A stretch of DNA of 64,000 bases from Gammaproteobacteria bacterium (lineage in GTDB: Bacteria; Pseudomonadota; Gammaproteobacteria; Enterobacterales; Kangiellaceae): positions 1-64,000 of the forward strand of contig JABXHY010000044.1 in NCBI GenBank assembly GCA_013373375.1, given 5' to 3'. Shown here piece by piece: positions 35,024 through 46,000 of the stretch; position 1 is the stretch's first letter, and each line of letters opens with the position of its first letter. The notes under the pieces are model-generated. The model did no database searches and had not been told where the DNA came from. It saw only the letters and a program-made list of their open reading frames with translations. The position numbers were made by a program, and so were the translations under genes.

Positions 35024-36625
35024 TTATAAAGAGCAAGAAGGTGCAGACAAATCATCTCCAGCACATCCGTATACTTTACTTTTAAATGTGACACGAGCGA
35101 TGGGCAATCGAGTTTGAGTGCAAACCGCTAATACTGTATTGCCTTGCAAGACATCGGACGCTAAATCAGGTGTTGTCGGGTCAAAAGTGTAAACTTGTCC
35201 GATATTAACATCTGGAAAATCAATAGAATCCGCTGCACTATTTTGATTAAAGTTATTACTGGCGCAGATCTGTTCACTGGCACTATAACCATCGTAACTG
35301 AGGTCGATACTCGCTGCAGCGGCACGTTCAGAAGCAGCGGATGTAACAGGCACTAAACCAAAACCAGCAATTGCTCCGACATCATCCAAAACTTGACCAA
35401 TCCCGCCATAAAGTACCGCTGGCATAGTTTCACCTTTCATCAAAGTGTAACCTGCAACGATATCGCTAATAAGAACGCCTCGAGGATTGCCTCCAGAACG
35501 CTGAACAGTATTGTTGTGCAAGTAGACATTTTTAACTAATGGCGACCACCCGTTTGCCATAGTCGCTTCATAATTTCCGGAGCCGTCTCCGACAACGTAA
35601 GATGCAACATCGTCATCACTTAAAAAGTAACTCGCAATTTCGACAGAAGACGTTTCGTTATCTTTAAATTCATTGTGAAAGATTTCCACATTGCTGGTAG
35701 CAAAAACTAACAAACCTGTGCCTGGAGGAACAATTGAAACGGCTCCGCCGCCGGCAAAGTTTTCTGCGTTGTTGGCGTAAATTTGGTTATCAAATATTCG
35801 GACGTTACCACCAAATGCTTGAGTAAGTCCGGGAAGATCAAAGGTAAGAATTCCGCCAGTATTTCCAATGGCAAGATTATCGTATACATCGGCATTAAAT
35901 GAATTTTCGATTTCAATTCCGGCGACATTTTCTTTTGCGACATTACGACGTACGACTATGTTACTTGATTGACCGACGTAAATACCGGCATCGGCTGAGC
36001 CTCTTGCAAAACTATTTTCTATCAAAACATTGGTACTGTTAAGCGGATACAATCCATAAGCACCATTGCTATTATTGAGCTCACCCTCCCAAACAGTCGC
36101 ACTGTAAGTAATGTGTACCCCGTTCGCACCAACAACTTTTATGCCATTTTTCTTGGCTTCGTAAACACCAAAATCACGAATGGTAATGTCGATACCACCT
36201 TCAAACCGAATCGCATCATCGGAAGAAGTTGCAGATGTAAAATCCAGTTTGGTTTCATTGATGCCATATCCTGTTAGTGTTAGGCCATTGCCATTGGTAA
36301 TGGTGATAGTATCGTCAACGACAAACGAGCCCTTTGGCAAAACAAAAGTTCCACCAGAATTACCCGCGGTAAAGGCATCAAAAATCGCCAGGTTGATTGC
36401 ATCGGTAATATTGTCACCATCATTAGCATTAGGCGCGATAAATATTGCATCGCTCGGCAATGCAAACCCGGAAGTCGTTAAAATAGCGTCCCCGATATTG
36501 CCATCCTGTCCTGGGGCACCATCAGCTCCAGGAGCTCCATCTTCTCCGTCTTCGACTTTGCAGCTGACGATCAATGTAAGAGCCGTAACGAAAATAATTA
36601 ACGAAGCGTGCATTATTTTTTTCAT
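35024..36625 (-). CDS. Parallel beta-helix lipoprotein with collagen-like N-terminal triplets
   Basis: I place the start at the ATG preceded by GGGAACGACC. The 533-residue product has lipobox VSC, then Gly-x-y triplets (GAPGADGAPGQDGN), then about 350 residues of right-handed beta-helix repeats (IRDFGVYEAKKNGI, VLIENSFARGSADAGIYVGQSSN and so on). It matches TIGR03805, the standard partner of the SO2930 di-haem protein. Beta-helices of this type bind or cleave polysaccharides or act as surface structures; no lyase motif was confirmed. It is the first gene of the pair, downstream of an AraC gene. Confidence 0.88.
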   Translation of the reverse strand: MKKIMHASLIIFVTALTLIVSCKVEDGEDGAPGADGAPGQDGNIGDAILTTSGFALPSDAIFIAPNANDGDNITDAINLAIFDAFTAGNSGGTFVLPKGSFVVDDTITITNGNGLTLTGYGINETKLDFTSATSSDDAIRFEGGIDITIRDFGVYEAKKNGIKVVGANGVHITYSATVWEGELNNSNGAYGLYPLNSTNVLIENSFARGSADAGIYVGQSSNIVVRRNVAKENVAGIEIENSFNADVYDNLAIGNTGGILTFDLPGLTQAFGGNVRIFDNQIYANNAENFAGGGAVSIVPPGTGLLVFATSNVEIFHNEFKDNETSSVEIASYFLSDDDVASYVVGDGSGNYEATMANGWSPLVKNVYLHNNTVQRSGGNPRGVLISDIVAGYTLMKGETMPAVLYGGIGQVLDDVGAIAGFGLVPVTSAASERAAAASIDLSYDGYSASEQICASNNFNQNSAADSIDFPDVNIGQVYTFDPTTPDLASDVLQGNTVLAVCTQTRLPIARVTFKSKVYGCAGDDLSAPSCSL

Positions 36626-36924
36626 GGTCGTTCCCAAATTTTGTTTTTGTATTTTGTGGAAAGTCCATTAGGGGGAAGCTCGAGTTCCTTTCGATTCGAC
36701 AAAGTAACCAAGTGTAATTCGATTCGCGATACAAACTGCTGTGCAATAGTTAAAAACCACTGTGCAATTATTTACCATCTGTTGTAGAAAGCGGCGTCCA
36801 GGTACATTGATAAAGGAGATGTTTCGATTATGCGAAAGTTAAAATTAAATTAATTGCATAATATATGAGATTTATTTTGGCTAAATTCTAGTCAACACAC
36901 CAAGACTTTCGAGGAGGCTTTAAA

Positions 36925-37974
36925 TTATTGATTGCCGGTTGCCTTGTTATCCGAGATTTTGATTCTATATTCGGTTGGACTAACACCTTGGATTTCTTTG
37001 AAAGCACGGTTAAAGGAACTTAGTGTTCGATAGCCAACATCGAGCGCAATATTCAAAACGGGTGTATCTGGTTCATCAATTAACCGTTGCGAAGCTTCGG
37101 CAATTCGTAGCTGGTTGATGTAGTCGTTGAAGTTTCGGTAGCCTAGAGTTCGGTTAATAAGCGTTCTTGTTTTGTATTCCGGTAATTCAATTTCCTGAGC
37201 GAGCTTTCTAAGTGTTAATTTTTCAGTTCGGAAAAAGCCTTTCTCCATTACTTCCTTCAGTCGATGTTGGTTTTTATCATATGCTCCATTTTTGCTCTGA
37301 GGACTCAATGCGCCATCCACGTCAGGCTGCTCTGATACCTTGTTAGAAAACTCAGATACACTTGTCACGCCTAAAAGAACTCCTGTTCTTCCCTTCAAAA
37401 GCAACGCCGCCACAATTAAGGTCGCAATACTCACTAACGTTGGCAGCCAGTGTCTAGCGCCGTAACCGAAATTAAGAGTGCCGCTGGCCCATAATAATGA
37501 AAACCCAACAACCCCCAAGAAAGCTCCCCTTAGTTTTCGTCTGGAGGTAACAAGATCATCCTGCCAGTTTGCAATCACGACCCAGATGCCATGTCCCATA
37601 ACCACATACTCGATGTACACGGGAAATTGCTTGCTCCACAAATAAACAAGCCCGCCGATTTCACTTGCCCCTATCAGCCGACCTATAATTGGCGCCGCAA
37701 AGGTGTAAAGCGCTAGTAAACCCCAAATGGATTTGACCTCCGGTCGACGAGCAAACGCAAACTGGCACAATAACCAAAACAGAGCCGGCAACGCTGCCGT
37801 CAAACTCGCCGTTAACCATCGCCATTCAGTCACGACTATGCCATTAACCAAAAAGGCCGCCGTTGCGACAAGCAACGCCAAAAATACTCTAGCCACCGTT
37901 ATTTGATGGAAGTCTCGAGCAATAACGACAAACAAGATGGCCAATAGGCCTAAACTAAAACCGATGAGTAGCAT
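36925..37974 (-). CDS. AraC family regulator with N-terminal membrane domain
   Basis: The first 220 residues form six to seven transmembrane helices. After a linker, the last 100 residues form two AraC-type HTH motifs (LRKLAQEIELPEYKTRTLINR and VLNIALDVGYRTLSSFNRAFKEIQGVSPTEYR). Such membrane-anchored AraC proteins act as one-component sensors. It lies upstream of the beta-helix/di-haem pair on the same strand with a 300-bp gap and may control it, and is divergent from the GspG-like gene. Confidence 0.88.
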   Translation of the reverse strand: MLLIGFSLGLLAILFVVIARDFHQITVARVFLALLVATAAFLVNGIVVTEWRWLTASLTAALPALFWLLCQFAFARRPEVKSIWGLLALYTFAAPIIGRLIGASEIGGLVYLWSKQFPVYIEYVVMGHGIWVVIANWQDDLVTSRRKLRGAFLGVVGFSLLWASGTLNFGYGARHWLPTLVSIATLIVAALLLKGRTGVLLGVTSVSEFSNKVSEQPDVDGALSPQSKNGAYDKNQHRLKEVMEKGFFRTEKLTLRKLAQEIELPEYKTRTLINRTLGYRNFNDYINQLRIAEASQRLIDEPDTPVLNIALDVGYRTLSSFNRAFKEIQGVSPTEYRIKISDNKATGNQ

Positions 37975-38087
37975 AGTGCTTTAAAACCCAATGATGATGA
38001 TCAATGTTGGATAGTGGCAACCCATATACTGAATCCGACACGTTAAATAATAACCACCACGAACTCTCTAGTCGAACGTAAATATTA

Positions 38088-38549
38088 ATGCGTCAGTTTT
38101 TACTCAGATATTCTAGAAACATGAAAATCTTGTTCAATCTCTCTAAGTCCGTCTTTAAATTCATTATCGTTTTATTTGCCTTGATTGGACTGGTTTTCAT
38201 TTGGCTAAATTTTACCAGCGATATGCACGATAAAAATTACACGAGCCATAAAATTGCCGCCAATCTATATACATTGGAAAGTGCCTTAAACCGATTTAAA
38301 AGTGATGTTGGACGAATGCCAACTCAAAAAGAAGGCTTAAACATCCTAGTCTATGACAATCTGAATACTGATTACCCTGATAGTTACTCTGCTGGTGGAT
38401 ATTTAAGTGTGCTTCCAAAAGATCCTTGGGGATACCCTTATATTTACCTCCAATCTGCAACGGCCCCATTTCAATACTTGATTTGCACCAGTAGACCTAA
38501 AAAATCGTTCGGTTTAAATAGTTGCAAAATATTATTGAATACCAATTAA
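38088..38549 (+). CDS. GspG-like (major pseudopilin C-domain) membrane protein, non-canonical
   Basis: This 153-residue protein has one hydrophobic segment (about residues 25-42) and the GspG C-terminal pattern: LESALNRFKSDVGRMPTQKEGLNILV, then VLPKDPWGYPYIYL. It lacks the prepilin leader (G-F-T-x-x-E), so it would not be processed by prepilin peptidase in the usual way and may be a membrane-anchored calcium-binding-like domain. Met12 (38121) is an alternative start. It is not next to other type II secretion genes. Confidence 0.75.
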   Translation: MRQFLLRYSRNMKILFNLSKSVFKFIIVLFALIGLVFIWLNFTSDMHDKNYTSHKIAANLYTLESALNRFKSDVGRMPTQKEGLNILVYDNLNTDYPDSYSAGGYLSVLPKDPWGYPYIYLQSATAPFQYLICTSRPKKSFGLNSCKILLNTN

Positions 38550-38956
38550 AGCATTAAACCAAAAATCGGATCGGATAAGCCATTCCTTTTGAACTAAGTA
38601 GAATTGTTATCCCCGTTTATTTCTCTACACTAACTGATCAAAAAGATTTTCTGTTATATGACATTTGCCGTGATATCACATTTGCCGTTATATCACAGTA
38701 ACTACCGACTTTCCGGTTCCAATAATCAAGTATTGCAGAGTACTATAACCTCTAAAACCAGGACAGGTATTTTCCAACTTAAGAAATGTCTTTATTTTTT
38801 TCGAGTTGCACTGCCAATAGAATGGCAATATTTACAATCAAGGTTTACTTTATCTGCTCAGTTAGTACCGACTAATAAATATAGTTTAAACAGCTCTAAA
38901 ACACCTTCAATTAGCTCATAGATTCTAATGGGAAAATGAACTTTATGATTCGCTTA
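38550..38956. other. 407-bp intergenic region without recognised gene
   Basis: It contains a 17-bp tandem repeat (38651-38695) and an 87-residue plus-strand frame (38658-38921) with no ribosome binding site or coding character. Otherwise nothing was seen. Confidence 0.5.
38651..38695. repeat. 17-bp tandem repeat, about 2.6 units
   Basis: The units CATTTGCCGTGATATCA and CATTTGCCGTTATATCA differ at one base; a partial third unit (ctgttatatga) precedes them. It lies between convergently arranged genes. Confidence 0.7.
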
Positions 38957-41900
38957 TTAATTATCAATCGAAATATTACTGTTAACAAACTCTTTAGGAG
39001 TCACCTTAAACTCTTCTTTAAAACATCTTGTAAAATAAGCAACGCTACTAAAACCGAGATCAAAAGAAACAGTTTTTATTGAATGCCCTTGTTTTAAAAG
39101 TACCATTGCCTTACTTAATTTATACCGGCGTACATACTCTAATGGAGTGAAGCCTGTAATGGTTTTTATTTTTCGCTGTAATTGCCTTGTACTCATATTG
39201 AAAGCATTAGCGATAGAATCGGTTGATAGGCTTGCTGAATCAACATTAATCTCAATCAAATCATCAAGTTTACTAGTAAATTCTTTATCCTCATCATTTT
39301 GAATAGTCGCAATATCTTCTGCAATATCAAAGTTTTTGCTTAACTGTATTTCAAGTTTTTTAGCACTATCACTTCTATGCGATAATGTATTCTGGCAAAT
39401 TAGGACTAACTCATCTCGCGAGAAAGGTTTTGTTAAAAAATAATTAGCTTTTAATTGTAGGCTTTTCAGCTTCCTCGACTCCGAGCCATCGGCAGTAAGC
39501 ATCATTATAGGAATATGAGAAGTTACTTGATTACCTTTTATCATTTTACAGAACTCAAATCCGTCGACCGGTAACATATTGATATCCGATATAATAAAAT
39601 CAGGAACATGTGCAAGGGCAATTTCATACGCACTTATTGCATCAGCAGCCAACAAACATTCATAACGTTCACTTAATATCGAGTTAATGTAATCGCGCAT
39701 GTCAGCATTATCATCCACTATCAGCATTACCTTTTTCTCGATAATTTTTGTCGACTGAGCCTGTTCATCAGAGGATTGATAATTATCATCAATATTTATA
39801 ACTTTTTGCTCATTATCGAAGCTAACCGATTCAGCCAATGGACACTTAAATATAAAAGTTGATCCAATATCAATATTGTTCTTAGCCTCAACACCTCCCT
39901 GATATTTTTGTGCAATATCATCCACAATTGATAACCCGAGACCAGTACCTGATTGATCAAAAACTTTTGGGTTATTAACACGATAATATCGTTTAAATAT
40001 CGATTCAAGATTGCTATCAGAGATACCTATTCCTTGATCACAAACATCAATAATAAAATTGTCTTCAGATACGTAGCATTTAATATTGACTACAGTTCCT
40101 TTTGGAGAGTATTTTATAGCATTTGATATAAGATTTGACTCAACGACTTCAAGATCTTCCGGTGACAATGGACAGGCTGAAAGTTCACCATCAAAGACTA
40201 AGGAAATATTTTTTTGATTCGCCAACAGTGCAAGTTCTTTACGATGGTTTTCAAAATTATAAGCTTCATCATTCATAAATGCCCAATTACCTTCGCTTAC
40301 ATTCGAAAGCGATGTAACTGAGAGCAATTGATTGACTAGCTTTAGTAACCTTTGAGAATTCCGTTTAATTATATTAAGTTCATCAGGAATCTGAGTACCT
40401 GGACTAGATTTTATCAGCGTATCAAGTGGCCCTAGTATTAGGGTAAGCGGTGTTTTTATTTCGTGAGAAACGTTTGCAAAAAAATCCTCTTTTTCATTCG
40501 AGACTTTTACCAATTGCTCAGTTTTAGTTTGGAGCTCGCATGTTCTATCTTTAACTAATGCTTCGAGTAACTGTGACCTATTTTGTAGCCTTTTCACTCT
40601 CAACCTATGAGTAAAATAAATCGACAAAGCTAACATCAAGCAGCATAAGAAGATAAAATACCAACGCATCCAAAATGGTTTTTCAATTTCAATTGTCAAC
40701 TTTGTAACTTGATTGTCCCACTGCCCAACTTGATTTGTACTTTTTAGCTCAACTACGTTTTCACCATATGGAAATTGAATAAATGATACCTCTCGATCTT
40801 TATTGAGAGATATCCAATCTGTAACACCTAAAATACGGTATGCGTACTTTATTTTTTCCGCAAAAGCGTAATTAAGCGATGTCAAAGTCAAAGATAAATC
40901 TCTCTGAGTTGACTTTAGAAAAATTAAATTATTGGATATCTCAAGTCTTTTTTCGCCTTCCATTGTTAGAAGCTTGCTATCTGAAACGACTATGTCGGAT
41001 GAACTTGGAGTTAATACAAAATCATCTGGGCTCCAAATAGATATACCATTAACTCCACCCATGGCGATCCTACCATCCGGCAAACCTAATGATGTATGAC
41101 TATTAAACTCCAAACCTTGAATACCATCGATTAGGCTATACTCTTTCACTATACCATCATCAAAATTAATCAACCCTCTTTCAGTTCCAAGCCATAAATC
41201 TCCATTTTTACCTTCAAATCCTGAATATATGGTATAGTCATCAATGAATAATGGATCTTCTAAATTTTCAAATGTTTGTTTTGCGAAATCAAATATATAA
41301 ATAGCGGTCCTTGATATCAGGTATATTTTATTATTTTTTGTCAAGAAATGTTCATACGCAGCAAGAGGCCGGTTTTGATTAGGAACCAAATAGTGTTCAA
41401 ATGTCTGAGAGTTGTAATTAAACTTACTCAAACCTGACTCATGTATAGCCCATAGATTTTCATCATGGTCTAGAAATGTGTTTGTATACCTGTAGCTTTT
41501 ATCAAAAAACTCACTATCAAAATGATCCACGGAATTGTCATTAACTCTATATAGACCTCCTTGCCACTTAGACAGCCAAGCATGTCCATTCTTATCAAAT
41601 GTTAGTCCAAAAAAAGCAGAGTTTTTCAGAAAAGACATGTTGACTAAATTCGATGTTAAATAACTGAACTCTTGAGTATTTAAATCATAAATGGTTATAC
41701 CTTCGAAGCTAGCAAGCCAAATTTTCTGATCATGGGATTGTTTTATTTCTGTGATATCATTACTTAACAGTCCGTTAGCTATATTGAAATGCTCAACAAG
41801 TTGCTCATTTTCAAACACCATGACACCTTCATTAGAAACTGATGTCCAAATTCGACCTTTGCCATCTATCTCAGTAGCCACTACATTATTGCTTTTCACT

Positions 41901-42976
41901 GAATTATTCGAAAGAGTTTGAGGGTGTAAGTGCTTAAACCTATTTAGGCTGGGGCTATACAATCGAAGACCTTCGCGATAAGTTCCAATCCAAACGTCTC
42001 CATTATCAGAAGACATTAAACTTAGTATTGACTGCTCCGCTATTTTTACTAACTCTCTCCTTTCTTTATTAACTTTGAATAATCCCTGATCATATGAACC
42101 AACCCATAAATTAAGGTTTGAGTCTTGAATAATTCTAGAAGTTTCAAGTCGATTATGCTCAGAGAGATTCAAATCAAACTTGCTTATTTTATTGGTGATT
42201 GGATTATATTTGTAAATACCATGATGACGTATTCCAATCCAAACTATGCCGTCGTTATCTTTTAGCATTGTTGTGGGATAGTAATGATTTGATTCACTAA
42301 AGATAGCTTCTGAAGATAGTAGGTTTTCGATTGTCCTAGACTTGGGGCAATAGCGATAAAGTCGATGATCAGAACCAACCAACAAACACGAATCATCTAA
42401 CCAAATGAAAGAGGACAAGTACTCTTGATCTTCAAGCCCTGCGTCGTCGTAAATCCACCCAGATAAACTATTTACAAAGAAACCCGTTGAGTGACCTATC
42501 CATAGTTGCTTGTTGTGCGACTCTTCTATCCCGATAACCGATGAGGGCTGAAATGGAATAAGTTCTTTTTCATTACTTTGTTTTGCATCTCTTCTAGAGG
42601 GCTGAACTTTAAATATCTCTTGAGATCGATCTAATTTCGCAATACCGACATGCAATCCTGCCCAGACGGTATTATTACCATCTAAATAAAGCGTATTAAC
42701 ACTACTAAAAGGTACGGATTCAAAATTTCTATCTTTTATAGGATAAGATTGAAACTCATATCCGTCGAATCTTGAAATTCCCAACTCGGTTCCTATCCAT
42801 AAGAATCCATCGTTGTCAGTAACAAATGCGGTTCCAGAATTCTGCAATAATCCATCATTAGTCGTATAACTTTTCAAGTTGACTGCCTGAAGTGGCACAA
42901 ATACAAAGCAGAGCCAAAGTAAACAGGTAACTTTGTAAAGTTTATTAATTTTAGGGCATTTGTGAATATTACCCAT
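38957..42976 (-). CDS. Hybrid two-component system regulator (beta-propeller sensor, kinase, receiver, AraC HTH)
   Basis: This 1339-residue protein has a signal peptide, then two periplasmic propellers of Reg_prop repeats (DGFLWIGTELGISRFDG, WVGSYDQGLFK, GDLWLGTERGLINF). A Y_Y_Y domain (about 690-770), a membrane helix (about 775-795), HisKA with FANVSHEIKTPL (H about 838), HATPase, a receiver (IVDDNADM and FIISDINMLP) and a C-terminal AraC HTH pair follow. This is the single-protein HTCS architecture common in Bacteroidetes, unusual outside that phylum. It is divergent from the collagenase gene by about 105 bp, suggesting it senses a breakdown product and controls that gene. Confidence 0.92.
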   Translation of the reverse strand: MGNIHKCPKINKLYKVTCLLWLCFVFVPLQAVNLKSYTTNDGLLQNSGTAFVTDNDGFLWIGTELGISRFDGYEFQSYPIKDRNFESVPFSSVNTLYLDGNNTVWAGLHVGIAKLDRSQEIFKVQPSRRDAKQSNEKELIPFQPSSVIGIEESHNKQLWIGHSTGFFVNSLSGWIYDDAGLEDQEYLSSFIWLDDSCLLVGSDHRLYRYCPKSRTIENLLSSEAIFSESNHYYPTTMLKDNDGIVWIGIRHHGIYKYNPITNKISKFDLNLSEHNRLETSRIIQDSNLNLWVGSYDQGLFKVNKERRELVKIAEQSILSLMSSDNGDVWIGTYREGLRLYSPSLNRFKHLHPQTLSNNSVKSNNVVATEIDGKGRIWTSVSNEGVMVFENEQLVEHFNIANGLLSNDITEIKQSHDQKIWLASFEGITIYDLNTQEFSYLTSNLVNMSFLKNSAFFGLTFDKNGHAWLSKWQGGLYRVNDNSVDHFDSEFFDKSYRYTNTFLDHDENLWAIHESGLSKFNYNSQTFEHYLVPNQNRPLAAYEHFLTKNNKIYLISRTAIYIFDFAKQTFENLEDPLFIDDYTIYSGFEGKNGDLWLGTERGLINFDDGIVKEYSLIDGIQGLEFNSHTSLGLPDGRIAMGGVNGISIWSPDDFVLTPSSSDIVVSDSKLLTMEGEKRLEISNNLIFLKSTQRDLSLTLTSLNYAFAEKIKYAYRILGVTDWISLNKDREVSFIQFPYGENVVELKSTNQVGQWDNQVTKLTIEIEKPFWMRWYFIFLCCLMLALSIYFTHRLRVKRLQNRSQLLEALVKDRTCELQTKTEQLVKVSNEKEDFFANVSHEIKTPLTLILGPLDTLIKSSPGTQIPDELNIIKRNSQRLLKLVNQLLSVTSLSNVSEGNWAFMNDEAYNFENHRKELALLANQKNISLVFDGELSACPLSPEDLEVVESNLISNAIKYSPKGTVVNIKCYVSEDNFIIDVCDQGIGISDSNLESIFKRYYRVNNPKVFDQSGTGLGLSIVDDIAQKYQGGVEAKNNIDIGSTFIFKCPLAESVSFDNEQKVINIDDNYQSSDEQAQSTKIIEKKVMLIVDDNADMRDYINSILSERYECLLAADAISAYEIALAHVPDFIISDINMLPVDGFEFCKMIKGNQVTSHIPIMMLTADGSESRKLKSLQLKANYFLTKPFSRDELVLICQNTLSHRSDSAKKLEIQLSKNFDIAEDIATIQNDEDKEFTSKLDDLIEINVDSASLSTDSIANAFNMSTRQLQRKIKTITGFTPLEYVRRYKLSKAMVLLKQGHSIKTVSFDLGFSSVAYFTRCFKEEFKVTPKEFVNSNISIDN

Positions 42977-43046
42977 AGTTTAAGCCTTCCATGTCGTTTA
43001 TTTACTATCTGATGTCACTTTTGTATAAAGATTCTGAGATTTTTCA

Positions 43047-43065
43047 TTGATAAAATTCTTATCAA
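43047..43065. promoter_or_regulatory. Inverted repeat in the HTCS-collagenase promoter region
   Basis: TTGATAA-aattc-TTATCAA is a perfect 7-bp inverted repeat ending 28 bp before the collagenase ATG. Symmetry and position make it a candidate binding site of the divergent HTCS regulator, or a hairpin in the leader. Confidence 0.4.
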
Positions 43066-43093
43066 GTTAAATAAGAAACATTTGGAAAAAAAA

Positions 43094-46000
43094 ATGCTTA
43101 GAACAATTACACTACTTTTAGTTTTAATGACGAGCTTAAACAGCTGGTCAACTATCTACCATGATGAACAAAACAAATTAACCATAGGCAAGTCACTAAA
43201 CAGATTTACCAATGGTTTACAACCCTCTAAACCAGCAGGTTTAGCTCAAAATGCGGGAAAGGATATATTATCAGAGTCGCGTGAAACAGTGCCAAATTCA
43301 CGAATTCATGCAAAAGCACCTATTAAAGCCTGCGACTTAAATGAAGCAGTCGCTATTCCAGATGTTGAGCTTGCAGATTACCTCATTGGTTTGGAGCAAA
43401 CTTGTGTAAGCGAATTCTTTTATGGTGATGCTGATTTATTGTCTGACTTTTATACCTCCGATCGCATCATCTTAATAGCTGAAGAGCTCGTTTCGCGAAC
43501 TACGAACTACGCAATAGAACATGCTGATATATTAGACAGACTGTTATCAATACTTAGAGCTGGCTACTATAATCGGTATTATGACTCAGAACTATACAGC
43601 TGGGACGAGTTCACTCCCGAAGTACGCGCGGCTACCCTGTCAGTGTTGAACAAATTTTACGAGTCAGATGTATTTTGGACTTTGAATGATGAATCTCACG
43701 CAAATGCAGTATTCGAGTGGTTTCTGTTAATAGATGTATCAGAGTCACGCGTGGAGTTCATCCCAATGTTTAAGCAATTACTAACCCGCTTCAACGAGAG
43801 CTTCCTACAACAATATCGTTGGACCAATGTATACAATAGCTTCTTTTATACGATGCTAGAGCGCGGATTGCACCGAGAAAGATTTAGAGCTGCTATAGAA
43901 GATGATAATGAATTAATTGGCTTGCTTGAGGTGGCAGCTAACAGAAATTGGTTATCAACCGTAGAAGACGGCGATTATGAATATCTAATTTATAATACAT
44001 TTTTCTATATTGGAAAAATGCATGGCTTCGACATTTTTATAAACCAAACTGAAAAACTAATTAATAAGCTACTCGAAGAAGAGCAACGATTTTCCTACCT
44101 TTGGATGTCGGTCGCTACTTCAATAAATGGATGGAGTGATTGTAATCAATTTTCAGCATATAACATTTGTAAAGAAGCAGTAAAGCCTGAGCTAGAGCAA
44201 AGATTATTCCCAAATACATTTAAGTTTGATGATGGAAAAATGGTTGTTCGAACTGCACTTGAATTAAATAAAGTTGAGTCGCTTTATTATGCAGCGAAAC
44301 AGGTACAAGCACAGTTCTTTCGATTAACGGAAAACGACCAACCTCTGCCAGACGATAAAAATGATACTTTAACAATGGTTATCTATGACTCACCCAATTC
44401 TTATGACTTGTATCAATATTTTTTGAATGGTATCGATACAGATAATGGTGGAATATATATTGAGCAAGATGGAACCTTTTATACCTATGACCGAACGGAA
44501 CAAGACAGTATATATAGTCTAGAAGAGTTATTTCGACATGAATATACTCATTATCTTCAAGCACGATTCTCTATTCATGGAGTTTTCGGTGAAACAGTAT
44601 TTTACGAGAATAATCGCATTACCTGGCTAAACGAAGGATCCGCTGAATACCTTGCTCATTCAACGCAATACGATGGCGTTTTACAACGAAATATTATTGT
44701 TAGTCAGATTGCAAACGACTCAACAAGACTTTCTATATCAGAAGTTGTTAATTCTGGCTACAGTGGCGGCTTTAAGTTCTACCGTTACGGGGCGCTGCTC
44801 GTTGATTTTTTAAATAAACATCATAATGAAAAAATCACAAGTATTTTCGATGCAATTCGAAATAATAATGTTGACTCTTTCGATGCACTTATTGATTCAA
44901 TTGCAAATAGTTCGGAGTTAGAAGCTGAGTTTCAAGTGTTTATCGATGATGCAATAGCTAATCTGGAAAGTTTAAATAACCCTTCAACATTATACATTCC
45001 AGCTCGCTCATTAGAATTCGATTCACTTACGACTGTGGAAGAGCTTTTAGTGAACCAAACCTCACTAACTGATGCTGCATGTACTGAATATGCATCAAGT
45101 TTAGAAAAACGAATTCGATGCACAGGGAAGTTAGAAACGGAATCTCCTAATGCTAAGGAATTGTTTAATCAAGAACTGGATGAAACTATTCAATATCTAG
45201 TGGAACAATCGAATGACTTCGATTGGTACAATCTGGTTTGTTGGTTTGGCGATATTGCGCTTGTTAATGATGATTATTCAACGACTTATACATGCGAAAC
45301 TTCAATTCGGCCCAATGGCACTGAAAGAGAAAACATCTTACCGTTAGTTTCTATTAATCATTTAGATTATATTTATGACGACTATGTTAATACCTTATCT
45401 GCGACAGTTATAGATTTTGACAGTAGCTCCTTGACCTTTGAGTGGAAACAATTGTCAGGTCCAACATTAGTTATTAGCAATCCGAACATACTCGAACCTA
45501 ATGTTGTAGCATTGGAGTCATTGTTAGGCCACTCGAATGCAGAACTTGAACTCACAGTAAGTGATGGAGTCGGTTCAATTTCAGTCTCAAAGTCATTCAA
45601 TGTGTACGGATACAATAGCGAGCCAGTTCTAAATGCTGGATCGGACCGTCAAGTTTATTATGGCGATACTATAGAACTTATAGCTGAAGCCTCTGACCCT
45701 GAAGACCAAGATTTGAGCTATCGTTGGGAATACTATGGTGACATTGATTTAGATTTAGGCTCGAATTCGAGTGCTAGGCTATCATTCACTATTCCCGACG
45801 GAGAACAAGAAACAAGTTTAACTTTTGTAGTTTACGTTAGTGATGGTGAGCGAGAAGTTTCTGACAATGTACAGGTAACTGTTTCGAAGCCCACAGATCT
45901 AGAAGCCCCAGTTATTACATTAAAAGGGCAAGCGAGTATTACTATTACACTAGGGGACACTTTTGTAGATCCAGGAGCTACTGCAACAGATAACAATGAT

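Noticed and set aside
38658-38921. 87-residue plus-strand frame
   Set aside because: It starts inside the 17-bp tandem repeat, lacks a ribosome binding site and has no protein-like pattern.
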